Positions 41,787-50,805 of a stretch of DNA of 57,032 nt are shown piece by piece. Source of the DNA: an uncultured Acidaminococcus sp. Its GTDB lineage: Bacteria > Bacillota > Negativicutes > Acidaminococcales > Acidaminococcaceae. A program made the translations under genes and the position numbers. Each line of letters begins with the position of its first letter. Position 1 is the stretch's first letter. The stretch lies in the NCBI GenBank assembly GCA_900315205.1, contig OMYF01000010.1, forward strand, positions 1 to 57,032. The letters are read 5' to 3'. The notes under the pieces were generated by a model. It was not told the origin of the DNA. It made no database searches and saw only the letters and a list, made by a program, of their open reading frames with translations.

Positions 41787-43328
41787 ATGGAAACGGTACC
41801 AAAGAAAAAAACAGCTATGGATCGATTCCTGAACTTTGTGGAGCGGGTCGGCAACGCGCTGCCGGATCCTGCTTCCCTGTTCATTATTCTAGCTATCATC
41901 ACATTGATCCTGTCCGCCGTCTTTGGAAGCATGGGGGCTTCAGCCGTCCACCCGGGCACGGGGAAGACGATTAAAGTCATCAATCTCCTTACCATTGCAG
42001 GGTTCCGTCAAATCTGGAGCCAGGCCGTCAATAACTTTGCCAGCTTCGCACCGCTTGCCATGGTGCTGGTCTGCGTCATCGGGGCCGGGCTGGCAGAACG
42101 CAGCGGTTTCCTGGCTACATTCATGCAGGTCGTACTGGGGAAAGCGGCTCCTGCCATCGTAACGTTCGTAATCATTTTTATCGGCATCAACGGCAACGTG
42201 GCCGGTGATTCCGCCTTTGTGGTCCTGCCGCCTGTAGCCGGTGTGGTATTCCTGAGCCTGGGCCGGCATCCGCTGCTCGGTGTGTTCTGCGCATTTGCCA
42301 GCGTGGCTGCCGGGTTCTGCGCCAACATGATGCTCGGTATGTCCGATTCCCTGGCATACGGTTTCACGGAAGCCGCGGCCCGTCTGATCGACCCGAACTA
42401 TCAGGCTTCGCCTGCCATCAACTATTATTTCATGGTGGCTTCCTGTATCCTGCTCAGCATCATCGGGACACTGGTCACGGAAAAGTTCATGGTGCCCCGT
42501 TTTGCCGGAGAAGATCTGAGCAAATTTGAACTGGATGAAGATGTGGCACATATTACGCCGGAAAAAGTTTCGGCTGTCAAGAAGGCCTGCATCGGTGCTG
42601 TGCTGACGATCCTTGTCATCGGTCTGCTCTGCATCGGGGATGATCCGATCCTGGGAGACCCCAAGACCCATTCCGTGCTGAATCCGAAATCCCCGTTCAT
42701 GATGGGTATCATCCTGATGGTCACGCTGGTCCTGTTCGTTCCGGGCGCTGTATTCGGTTTTGCCAGCGGAAAATACAAGAACGACAAGGATATGTTTGCG
42801 GACATTTCCATGGGGTTCAAGGATGTTTCCTCCTATATCCTGCTCTGTTTCTTCTGTGCACAGTTCACGAAGTTCTTTGCCTGGTCCAATCTGGGCGTGG
42901 TGCTCGCCATCCACGGAGCGGAAGCGCTCAAGTCCTGGCATTTCACCGGGATCCCGCTGATCATCGGCATGATCATCGTATCCTGCATCGTCAATATCTT
43001 CATTGGATCCGCCTCGGCCAAGTGGGCCATCCTGGCGCCGGTCATGGTGCCGATGATGATGCTGATGGGATACGATCCGGCTCTGACGCAGACTGCCTAC
43101 CGTATCGGCGACTCCATCACGAATCCGCTGTCTCCGCTGTTCTACTACTTCCCTCTGATCCTCGGGTATGTCAGGAAGTATGATAAAGAAGCCGGCATGG
43201 GTACGGTCATCGCCAATATGATCCCGTATTCCCTGTCCTTCGCGATTGCGTGGATCGTCCTGCTGTCCGTCTGGGTCCTCCTGGATCTTCCGCTCGGCCC
43301 CGGCGGTCCGATCATGCTCCCGCACTGA
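41787..43328 (+). CDS. AbgT-family transporter (p-aminobenzoyl-glutamate type)
   Basis: This 513-residue membrane protein matches the AbgT family: FLNFVERVGNALPDPASLFIILAIITL at the start, MVLVCVIGAGLAERSGFL, GINGNVAGDSAFVVLPPVAG, ANMMLGMSDSLAYGFTEAAA and a C-terminal GSASAKWAILAPVMVPMMMLMGYDP and RIGDSITNPLSPLFYYFP. E. coli AbgT imports p-aminobenzoyl-glutamate; other members export sulfonamides. The ATG at 41787 follows AAAGGTGGAG; the frame is open 150 bases further up but that is leader. Two M20D hydrolases and a CPG2-like peptidase follow, supporting an uptake role for acyl-amino acids or pABA-glutamate. Confidence 0.9.
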   Translation: METVPKKKTAMDRFLNFVERVGNALPDPASLFIILAIITLILSAVFGSMGASAVHPGTGKTIKVINLLTIAGFRQIWSQAVNNFASFAPLAMVLVCVIGAGLAERSGFLATFMQVVLGKAAPAIVTFVIIFIGINGNVAGDSAFVVLPPVAGVVFLSLGRHPLLGVFCAFASVAAGFCANMMLGMSDSLAYGFTEAAARLIDPNYQASPAINYYFMVASCILLSIIGTLVTEKFMVPRFAGEDLSKFELDEDVAHITPEKVSAVKKACIGAVLTILVIGLLCIGDDPILGDPKTHSVLNPKSPFMMGIILMVTLVLFVPGAVFGFASGKYKNDKDMFADISMGFKDVSSYILLCFFCAQFTKFFAWSNLGVVLAIHGAEALKSWHFTGIPLIIGMIIVSCIVNIFIGSASAKWAILAPVMVPMMMLMGYDPALTQTAYRIGDSITNPLSPLFYYFPLILGYVRKYDKEAGMGTVIANMIPYSLSFAIAWIVLLSVWVLLDLPLGPGGPIMLPH

Positions 43329-43478
43329 AAATGATAAATTCATAGAGATGTTTCGGTCCGGCAGTGTTTTTCCTTGGGAAGGGCACTGCCGTACCTCTGT
43401 GTCAGGGAATTGGTGATCCATGCAGAAAGTGATATTTCCTGCAGCTGATCCACCGTTCCCTGGAAAGGAAATCCTGCT

Positions 43479-44645
43479 ATGCTGAATCAGGAAGCTATGG
43501 AACTTCGGGACAAGATTTCACAGGTCCGCCGGTACCTGCATGCCCATCCCGAACTTTCCTTCAAAGAAAAAGCGACGACGGCATATCTGAAAAATGCTCT
43601 GGAGGCAATGGGCATTCCCGTCACGACTTTTCCGGACCATTACGGGCTGACGGCCCGGATCGGCACTGCCAAATCGGGTAAGACCCTCCTGCTGCGGGCG
43701 GATATCGATGCCCTGCCCATTGTGGAAAAAAGCGGTGTTTCTTTTGCCTCCGGGACAGAAGGCGTCATGCATGCCTGCGGGCACGATGCCCATATGGCCA
43801 TGCTGCTCGGTGCGGCCGAACTGCTGAAGCGTCACGAGGCGGAACTTGGCGGTACAGTCCTCCTGCTCTTCCAGTCCGGAGAAGAATCCGGACACGGTGC
43901 CAAATGGTATGTGGACCGGGGCATTGCGGACAATGTGGATGCCTGCTTTGCCCTGCATGTGCAGCCGGATGTGCCGGCCGGCAAATTCTCCCTGGATCCG
44001 GGTTTCCGGTCCGCGTCCTGTACGGATTTCAGCCTGACCGTCAGGGGGACTGCCGCCCACGGATCGACGCCCCATCTGGGACATGATGCCATTGTAGCGG
44101 CAAGCGCTGCCATCATGAACGCCCAGACGCTCGTCAGCCGGGTCAATAATGCTCTCAATCCTCTCGTTGTGACCTTCGGCAAGGTCACAGCGGGCCATCA
44201 GTTCAATATCATCTGCGACGAAGTCACTCTGCTCGGGACCATCCGCACATACGACAAGGCTGTCTACCGGTCCATGCCGGGGCGTCTGCTTCAGCTTTTC
44301 CAGCAGACCGCAGCGGTCCATGGCTGCACGGCATCCATGGATGTGTTTACGGACGAACCGATGTGCTGCAACCACGATGCGGCGCTGCTCGATACAGCCC
44401 GGAAGGCTGCCGTTTCGCTCTGGGGGGACGATGTGCTCTATTCTATGCCGGCCATGATGGGTTCCGAGGATTTTGCCTTTTTCATGGAGAAGATCCCGGG
44501 AGTCCTGGGATTTTTGGGCATCGGGGATGCGCAGCATACGACGCCGCTCCACGGGGATCATTTTACCCTGGACGACGGGCTGCTCTATAAAGGAGCCGGG
44601 CTTTTTGCGCAGTTCGCTCTGGATTATCTGGGAAAGGAGGCATGA
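43479..44645 (+). CDS. M20D amidohydrolase (AbgA/AbgB-like context)
   Basis: This 388-residue zinc amidohydrolase has LRADIDALPI, MHACGHDAHMAMLLG near residue 100, FQSGEESGHGA with the catalytic Glu, and RGTAAHGSTPHLG in the lid domain. Members cleave N-acyl or N-benzoyl amino acids. It follows the AbgT-type transporter (150 bases, with a hairpin at 43359-43391) and precedes a paralogue by three bases. In E. coli AbgA and AbgB form the heterodimeric p-aminobenzoyl-glutamate hydrolase; the pair here is arranged likewise but that function is inferred. AAAGGAAA lies before the ATG. Confidence 0.88.
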   Translation: MLNQEAMELRDKISQVRRYLHAHPELSFKEKATTAYLKNALEAMGIPVTTFPDHYGLTARIGTAKSGKTLLLRADIDALPIVEKSGVSFASGTEGVMHACGHDAHMAMLLGAAELLKRHEAELGGTVLLLFQSGEESGHGAKWYVDRGIADNVDACFALHVQPDVPAGKFSLDPGFRSASCTDFSLTVRGTAAHGSTPHLGHDAIVAASAAIMNAQTLVSRVNNALNPLVVTFGKVTAGHQFNIICDEVTLLGTIRTYDKAVYRSMPGRLLQLFQQTAAVHGCTASMDVFTDEPMCCNHDAALLDTARKAAVSLWGDDVLYSMPAMMGSEDFAFFMEKIPGVLGFLGIGDAQHTTPLHGDHFTLDDGLLYKGAGLFAQFALDYLGKEA

Positions 44646-44648
44646 ACC

Positions 44649-45824
44649 ATGGCTGATTTCAAAGCAGAAGCACTGGCACTGAAAGACTATATCATCGGGC
44701 AGCGCCATTATCTCCATGCCCATCCGGAACTGGGACGCTGTGAAGTGGCTACGACGGCTCACATCGTGGAAGAACTGAAGAAAATCGGTATCAGGGTGCA
44801 GACCTTTGACGGCATTACGGGCTGCGTCGGGATCCTGGAAGGCGGTGCGCCCGGCAAGACAGTCATGCTCCGGGCCGATATCGACGCGCTTCCCATTGAG
44901 GAGCATCCGAACGGGCGGGCGTACGCGTCCCGAAGCAAGGGCGTCATGCATGCCTGCGGCCATGATGCCCATACGGCCATGCTGCTCGGCGCGGCCCGCA
45001 TCCTGTATGCCCACCGCAGCGAGCTCCATGGGACGGTAAAATTCCTTTTCCAGATGGGCGAGGAAATCGGCACGGAATCACGCCATTATGTGGAAAAAGG
45101 AGCCCTGGACGGCGTGGATGCCATTTTCGGCCAGCATATCTGGAACCTCCTGGAACATGGTACGGCGAATCTGGAAGATGGGCCCCGCATGGCCTGCAGC
45201 GACCGCTTTACGATCAGGATCCACGGCAAGGCTGCCCATGGCAGCGCTCCCCAGAACGGCCGGGATTCCCTTGTGGCAGCGGCAGCTGTCGTCATGGCCC
45301 TGCAGACGCTCGTGAGCAGGCAGAACGACCCCCGCAATACTTTTGTCATGACGGTGGGCATGATGAACGGCGGCACAGCGACCAACATCATTTCGGCGGA
45401 AACGGAGCTCGTCGGTACGACGCGGACTTTCGACAACGTTTTCCGCAAGACTCTGCCCGACCGGATCCGCCAGGCGGCTGCGGATGTGGCTGCCGGGTAT
45501 GGCTGCAGCGTGGACTGCACGTATTTTTTCGGCCCGGCACCGCTCATCAACGACCATCCCGGACTGAATGAGATCGCCCGCAGCGCGTATCGGGCCATGC
45601 TGGGAGAAAAAGCCCTCGTTCCCATGGCCAGGCAGATGGGGGCGGAAGATTTCTCTGTCTATATGGAAAAGACACCGGGCGTATTCGGCTTCCTGGGATC
45701 CCGCAATGAGGCCAAGGGACTGACAAGTCCGCACCATCATCCGGATTTTGAGCCGGATGAAGATGTCCTGCCTTACGGGACGGGAGTGTATGCGTACTTT
45801 GCCTATCATTTCCTGAACGGGTGA
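44649..45824 (+). CDS. M20D amidohydrolase, second of pair
   Basis: This 391-residue paralogue of the previous gene carries LRADIDALPIEEHPNGR, MHACGHDAHTAMLLGAA, FQMGEEIGTE with the catalytic Glu, and GKAAHGSAPQNGRDS. It begins three bases after the upstream stop with AAAGGAGG as ribosome site, so the two are co-translated. The metal motif HACGHDAH and Glu are intact in both copies, so neither looks like an inactive partner. Substrate is probably an acylated amino acid. Confidence 0.88.
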   Translation: MADFKAEALALKDYIIGQRHYLHAHPELGRCEVATTAHIVEELKKIGIRVQTFDGITGCVGILEGGAPGKTVMLRADIDALPIEEHPNGRAYASRSKGVMHACGHDAHTAMLLGAARILYAHRSELHGTVKFLFQMGEEIGTESRHYVEKGALDGVDAIFGQHIWNLLEHGTANLEDGPRMACSDRFTIRIHGKAAHGSAPQNGRDSLVAAAAVVMALQTLVSRQNDPRNTFVMTVGMMNGGTATNIISAETELVGTTRTFDNVFRKTLPDRIRQAAADVAAGYGCSVDCTYFFGPAPLINDHPGLNEIARSAYRAMLGEKALVPMARQMGAEDFSVYMEKTPGVFGFLGSRNEAKGLTSPHHHPDFEPDEDVLPYGTGVYAYFAYHFLNG

Positions 45825-45934
45825 GACTGTTCCGGAACTTCCTGCTCTTGTCTGTCGGGAGGTTTTCCCTCCGGCAGGGAAGCGGAGGCGGGAAACGCTC
45901 TTTCCCGTCCTGCGGCGGGACATATTGTGCTAAA

Positions 45935-45993
45935 AAGACCCGTGCTGTGGAGCATCCCGGCGGATGCTGCGGCGGCGCGGGTCTTTGTGCAGC
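45935..45993 (-). terminator. Hairpin with U-run on the minus strand
   Basis: AAAGACCCG near 45936 pairs with CGGGTCTTT ending near 45993; read on the minus strand it ends in CTTTTTAG, a terminator-like tail. No convincing minus-strand gene lies upstream of it. The spacer 45825-46153 otherwise contains only a possible plus-strand promoter, with TTGCCC at 46087 and TAAAAT at 46110. Confidence 0.4.
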
Positions 45994-46153
45994 AGATCCG
46001 TCCGGCGGGCTTCGGGAAAGCCGGACTGTCCCTGATGGGCAGGGCATATCCGCAGTGCCGGCAGCGCTTCAGCTCCATATTTTTGATTGCCCGCACTGCA
46101 GTCCCAATGTAAAATATACATGGATCCATTTGTTTTTAATAAAAGGAGGAACC

Positions 46154-47326
46154 ATGGATAAGAATCAGCAGAAAATCAGGGAATACGTGGAAGGATATAA
46201 AGCGGAAATGATGGCATACTGGAAAGAACTGGTGAATTACCAGGCCGGGAGCAAAGAAGGGGAACGGATTGCCGCACTGATGCAGCAGGTCAGTGCCCGT
46301 TTCGAGCGTGAAGGCCTTTCCAGCGAGCTGCTCCCCACGGGCTGCCCGATCCCGATGCTGCGGGCATTTTGGGGAAAGGAACGGCCGGGCAAGCCCATCC
46401 TGTTCTGCGGCCATCTCGATACGGTCTTTCCGAACGGGTCCTATCCGGAAAACCCATTCCGGGAAGAGGACGGAAAGGTCTACGGGCCCGGTGTCTGCGA
46501 CATGAAGGGCGGCGTCGTTTCCCTCCTCTATATCATCAAGATCCTGGGAAAAATGGGGTATGACAGGCATCCAGTAAAAGTGATCCTCGTCGGCGATGAG
46601 GAAACGACCCATGAAGGATCCCGTGCTGCGGACATGCTGGCGGAAGAAGCCGCGGGCTGCCTCTGCGCGTTCAACATGGAAACGGGCCGTCTGAGCCACG
46701 AAGTCGTCGTCGCGCGGAAGGGCTGCCTGGATGTCCGGATCACGGCCCATGGCAGGGGAGGCCATGTGGGCAACGAATTCACCAGCTGTGCCAATGCCGT
46801 GGAAGCCATGGCGGGCATCGTCCTCCAGCTGCGTAAGCTGACGGATCTCAGTGTGGGCCGGACTGTCAGCACCGACGTCATCTCCGGCGGCACGATTTCC
46901 AATGCCGTGCCGGACAGCTGCCGCATCGAAGTGGACTGCCGCGTGGACCGCAACAGTGATATTCCGTTCCTGCAGGAAAAAATCACTGAAATCTGCCGTC
47001 ATACGGAAGTCCCGGGAACGACGGCGGAAGTGCATTTCCCTTCGAGCATGCCCGTCTTTGAAGAGCGCCGGGAGACGATGGCTCTCCTGGAACAGTACAA
47101 CAAGGCGGCCGCGGCCTATGGCGTCGCGCCTTACGGACCGCTCCATCCGGGGGGATGCTCCGATGCATCGTTCCTTGCGAAGGCGGGGATCCCCATCCTG
47201 GATTCCCTGGGACCGGATGGCGGCGGGGCTCATACCATGCAGGAATACGCCGTGGCAGATTCCCTTTTTACAAAGACGGCCATCCTGGCCAGCACCATCC
47301 TGGACCTCGATGAGGCAGGCATCTGA
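46154..47326 (+). CDS. M20 carboxypeptidase (CPG2/ArgE-like)
   Basis: This 390-residue zinc peptidase belongs to the glutamate carboxypeptidase (CPG2) branch of M20: LFCGHLDTVFP near residue 85, GPGVCDMKGGVVSLLY with the bridging Asp near residue 115, VGDEETTHEGS with the catalytic Glu near residue 155, and RGGHVGNEF in the dimerisation domain. CPG2 cuts glutamate from folates and pABA-glutamate, which fits the AbgT-type transporter upstream. AAAAGGAGGA lies a few bases before the ATG at 46154; the frame is open upstream without coding character. A long palindrome follows. Confidence 0.87.
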   Translation: MDKNQQKIREYVEGYKAEMMAYWKELVNYQAGSKEGERIAALMQQVSARFEREGLSSELLPTGCPIPMLRAFWGKERPGKPILFCGHLDTVFPNGSYPENPFREEDGKVYGPGVCDMKGGVVSLLYIIKILGKMGYDRHPVKVILVGDEETTHEGSRAADMLAEEAAGCLCAFNMETGRLSHEVVVARKGCLDVRITAHGRGGHVGNEFTSCANAVEAMAGIVLQLRKLTDLSVGRTVSTDVISGGTISNAVPDSCRIEVDCRVDRNSDIPFLQEKITEICRHTEVPGTTAEVHFPSSMPVFEERRETMALLEQYNKAAAAYGVAPYGPLHPGGCSDASFLAKAGIPILDSLGPDGGGAHTMQEYAVADSLFTKTAILASTILDLDEAGI

Positions 47327-47422
47327 AAAAAGCAGGGAGCCATCCTGCCGCATACGGCTGATAAGGACTCACAGCGTGATTCCAGGCGCTTTCCGGACGA
47401 TTCCGTCCGCACGTACCATGCT

Positions 47423-47473
47423 ATAAGAGCCGCCCGCCCTGACAGAAAACCTGTCAGAGCGGGCGGCTCTTAT
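47423..47473. terminator. Bidirectional terminator-like palindrome
   Basis: About 22 bp of stem, ATAAGAGCCGCCCGC...CTGACAG with its complement, around an AAAAC loop. It lies between the convergent M20 gene and APC permease gene. The U-runs are weak on both strands. Confidence 0.7.
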
Positions 47474-47498
47474 GACTGTAAAAAAGGAGAGGCGTAAA

Positions 47499-48959
47499 TC
47501 AGTATTCTGCTTCGAGCGCTTCGTGGCTCCGTTCTTTTTTAGCCAGGATCGGGAAAATCAGGCCGATTCCCAGGAGGATCACAGGGGTCGCGATGTTCAT
47601 GACGATCTGGAACCACCAGGTGCTGCTGCCGGTTTCCACACCGTAGGGAACCATGCCCATGACGGAGGCATAGGCTGTAATGGCGAAGCACCAGAGACCG
47701 ATGCATTTGCCCAGGAAACGGCTGCGGGTCAGATGGTAGGCCGAAGTGAATGTCTTTGGACTTTTCTTCAGCATGAAGTAGGCAAAGAAGACCCACAGAT
47801 AGGCCATGGGCATGCAGATCGCGTTCAGCCGGAGCAGCCAGATGTACAGCGTCGTCATGTCGCCGATTCCCAGGGCCGGGACGATGATGAGGATGCTGAC
47901 GAGGATGCCGGTCAGCTTGTATCCGTTGACGGGGACTCCGTTGGCGTTCATCCGGGTGAAGGAATGAGGGACGAATTTGGGGTCGACGTCACTCAGCAGG
48001 AACTTGATGGGCGCGTCGATGGAAATGGCAAGTGTGGCGGCCTGGCCGAGAGCGGCACAGATGGCGTAAAGGATGACGAAGGTCCTGCCGATCCCGTAGT
48101 AGGCACCAAGCCGGGCAAAGCAATAATAGGCACCATTCATCATGAGGTCTTTGGGAATATGGTTCGGATCGAACATGAGTCCCATGGCAAAGGTCCCCAG
48201 CACAGCCGTGACGGCGACCATCACGGTCATGACGATCATGGCTTTCGGGAATTCTTTTTCCGGGCGCTTCAGGCTGGTGACGTAGGGCGCGATCCGTTCA
48301 CAGCCGCCGACAGCAAAGACGAGGATGCTCAGGGTCGTCATATACTGGAAATCGAAGTTGGGAACAAAGGTGGCAAAGTCGAAATGATAGGAGAAAGTCT
48401 GTGCATCCGTGATGTACGGCGCCGCCAGGACGAGCAGCACATACAGGATGGACATGACGAACATGGATGAACCGGCCAGGGAACCGATCCGTTTCAGGGC
48501 GCTGACACCGCGGGATGCATACCACATGAAGAACAGGAAGAGCCCCAGGCTGATGGCCTGCAGCAGGAGCGGCGGGATCATGCGCGTCAGCTGATCATTC
48601 TGGAATACGGCCCAGCCGAGAGCAATGAGGATGTTCTGGGGTTTCTGGGCCAGGTAGGGGATATTGACGACCCAGAAGGTCCAGCCTGCGAAGAAGGCGA
48701 GTTTCGACGAACAGGTCTGTTTGATCCAGGAACTGACGCCGCCGGCGCCGCTGCCGAAAGTGGCACCCATTTCTCCGACCATCAGGTTGTAGGGGATGAA
48801 GTAGAAGAGGAAAAGAATCATCCAGGATACGACGACTTTAAGGCCCTGGTTGGCAAAACCGTTGACCGTATTGCCGAATCCCCACACGACCGTGTAGGCC
48901 ATCAGGCAGAGGGCCTGCCAGGTCATGGCTTTGCCTTTGCTGTTTGTACTGCTGCTCAT
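47499..48959 (-). CDS. APC-superfamily amino acid permease (YjeM-like)
   Basis: This 486-residue membrane protein has about twelve hydrophobic segments and APC-family features: WGFGNTVNGFANQGL in helix 1, FTYM-like FYFIPYNLMVGEMGATFGSGAGGVSSWI in helix 2, and ILVFAVGGCERIAPYVTSLKRPEKEFPKAM after helix 6. It resembles the YjeM/glutamate-type amino acid permeases; substrate unknown. GGAGG lies nine bases upstream of the ATG and a TATAAT on the minus strand at 49011-49006 is the likely -10. The TATAAT has no good -35. Confidence 0.87.
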   Translation of the reverse strand: MSSSTNSKGKAMTWQALCLMAYTVVWGFGNTVNGFANQGLKVVVSWMILFLFYFIPYNLMVGEMGATFGSGAGGVSSWIKQTCSSKLAFFAGWTFWVVNIPYLAQKPQNILIALGWAVFQNDQLTRMIPPLLLQAISLGLFLFFMWYASRGVSALKRIGSLAGSSMFVMSILYVLLVLAAPYITDAQTFSYHFDFATFVPNFDFQYMTTLSILVFAVGGCERIAPYVTSLKRPEKEFPKAMIVMTVMVAVTAVLGTFAMGLMFDPNHIPKDLMMNGAYYCFARLGAYYGIGRTFVILYAICAALGQAATLAISIDAPIKFLLSDVDPKFVPHSFTRMNANGVPVNGYKLTGILVSILIIVPALGIGDMTTLYIWLLRLNAICMPMAYLWVFFAYFMLKKSPKTFTSAYHLTRSRFLGKCIGLWCFAITAYASVMGMVPYGVETGSSTWWFQIVMNIATPVILLGIGLIFPILAKKERSHEALEAEY

Positions 48960-49130
48960 GCAATAACCTCCTTGTTGTAACGGGTATCAGAAAACTGTTA
49001 TGTCCATTATAACAAGGCATGTACACTGAATAAAGACAAAAAATAAGGACTCAAGAAAAATGTCTTTTTAGAAAGGACAGGCTTGTAAAAATCGCTGATT
49101 TTTCTGCCAGGGCCGGCCGCTTTGCCGGAA

Positions 49131-49170
49131 AGTGCAAAGAATCCGGGCTGTTTCACGGATTTTGTGCACT
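49131..49170. repeat. Imperfect inverted repeat in a 520-base gene-free spacer
   Basis: Arms 49131-49145 and 49156-49170 match at 13 of 15 positions (AGTGCA...TGCACT). No U-run. The spacer 48960-49479 also has a GCTGCGG/CCGCAGC hairpin near 49304-49336 and AT-rich stretches; no gene was seen. Confidence 0.45.
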
Positions 49171-49406
49171 GCAGCCGAATAAAATGATATAAAAATATTT
49201 AACACAGTGCATGAAAAACTTTTAAATCCACTTGAAAAAATAAGGGTACCAGCAAATCGTGTCCTTTTAAATGGTACATATAAGTCTACTGTATAAAGAC
49301 ATGGCTGCGGAAGCTCCTTCGCTTCTTCCCGCAGCAGCGCTGCTCTGTCCCGTTTCTTTATGCTGCCGGAACCGGAGCTGACTCTTCCATAAAGGAACCG
49401 GAAAAT

Positions 49407-49414
49407 GCTACAAT
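49407..49414 (+). promoter_or_regulatory. Extended -10 promoter of the M18 aminopeptidase gene
   Basis: TGCTACAAT: TACAAT at 49409-49414 with TG two bases before it; a -35 at 17 bases is poor. Confidence 0.45.
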
Positions 49415-49479
49415 AAGCAGTACGGACCGTCGAGTCAGGTTCTGAAACTTCCTGCGCGACCCAGAAAGGACGTGATCTC

Positions 49480-50751
49480 ATGAATGCACAAAATTTGCTG
49501 GAATTCATCCATCAGTGTCCCTCTCCTTATTACACCGTACGGACCCTTGCGCATATGCTCACGGCAGCCGGATTCCAGGAACTGGATCTGACTGATCTGT
49601 GGGAACTTGAGCCGGGCGGCCGGTATTTTGTCAAAATCTACGGAACCACACTGATCGGCTTTGCCGTCGGCAAAAAGGAGGGGCCTGTCCGGATCGGAGC
49701 TTCCCATACGGATTTCCCCTGTTTCCGGATCAAACCGCAGCCGGAAATCAGTAAAGAAGGCTATGGTACCCTCAATGTCGAAGGCTATGGCGGCATGATC
49801 GTCAGTACCTGGATGGACCGGCCGCTGTCCGCAGCCGGCATGGTTTCCATGGCCGGGCCGGATCCGTTCCATCCGCGTATGCAGCTGATCGATTTCAAAC
49901 GGCCCGTGGCCATCATCCCCAGTCTGGCCATCCATATGAACCGGACTGTCAATGACGGCTATGCCTGGAACAAGCAGAAGGACGTACTGCCCCTTGCAGC
50001 CCTTGGCGTGGAAAAAGACAGCGGGACGCATTTTTTCCGCAGTCTCGTCGCCCGTGAAGCGGGCTGCAGCGAGACGGATCTGCTGTCTTATGAACTTTCC
50101 CTTTATCCGGTGGAAGCAGGCTGCCTGCTGGGACTTTCCGATGAATTCATTTCCTCGCCCCGCCTGGACAATCTGACTTCCGTCAAGGCCGTGGCGGATG
50201 GCCTCATCGCCTCGGATCCGGAAAGCGGGATTTCCGTGGGGGCATTTTTTGATCATGAGGAAGTCGGCAGCCGGACAAAACAGGGAGCCGGTTCGCTCAT
50301 TTTCCTGCAGGTGCTGGAGCGGATCTATGCGGCGCTGGGCCGCGGCCGGGAAAGGCTGTATGCCGACCTGGGCGCGGGCTTCATGCTCTCCGTCGATGTG
50401 GCGCACGCTTTCCATCCCAATTACGGCGACAAGTGCGACCCGACGCACAAACCCGTCCTTGGCGGAGGTGTCGTCCTGAAAGAATCAGCCTCCCAATCCT
50501 ATGCAGGAGATGCCGAGGCAGTCGGCGTAATTACAGGTCTCTGCCGGCAGCATGGGATTCCCTGCCAGACTTTCGTCAACCGCGGCGATATTGCCGGCGG
50601 TTCCACGCTGGGGTCCATTGCCTCGGCCCTTGTCCCGATCAGGACCATGGATATCGGTGTGCCGCTCCTTGCGATGCACTCTGCCCGTGAAACGATGGGA
50701 AGGGCTGATCAGGAAGCCCTGACCCGTCTTTTGGAAGTGTTTTTTGCGTGA
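49480..50751 (+). CDS. M18 family aminopeptidase (aspartyl aminopeptidase-like)
   Basis: This 423-residue zinc aminopeptidase matches the M18 family: SPYYTVRTLAHMLTAAGFQEL at the start, IGASHTDFPCFRIKPQP with the first metal His near residue 75, SPRLDNLTSVKAVADGL with the bridging Asp near residue 230, FDHEEVGSRTKQGAGS with the catalytic Glu near residue 260, and MDIGVPLLAMHSARE with the final His. It removes acidic or neutral N-terminal residues from peptides in the cytosol. AGAAAGGACG precedes the ATG. Confidence 0.92.
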   Translation: MNAQNLLEFIHQCPSPYYTVRTLAHMLTAAGFQELDLTDLWELEPGGRYFVKIYGTTLIGFAVGKKEGPVRIGASHTDFPCFRIKPQPEISKEGYGTLNVEGYGGMIVSTWMDRPLSAAGMVSMAGPDPFHPRMQLIDFKRPVAIIPSLAIHMNRTVNDGYAWNKQKDVLPLAALGVEKDSGTHFFRSLVAREAGCSETDLLSYELSLYPVEAGCLLGLSDEFISSPRLDNLTSVKAVADGLIASDPESGISVGAFFDHEEVGSRTKQGAGSLIFLQVLERIYAALGRGRERLYADLGAGFMLSVDVAHAFHPNYGDKCDPTHKPVLGGGVVLKESASQSYAGDAEAVGVITGLCRQHGIPCQTFVNRGDIAGGSTLGSIASALVPIRTMDIGVPLLAMHSARETMGRADQEALTRLLEVFFA

Positions 50752-50805
50752 AATCTGTAGATTGGATATCGAAATGACTTTTTTCAGGGTTGTTTCGAAA
50801 GGAGA

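Noticed and set aside
45806..46129. Minus-strand frame encoding CRHCGYALP-like zinc-ribbon start
   Set aside because: Only one Cys pair is convincing, there is no ribosome site, and a terminator-like hairpin lies inside the frame.
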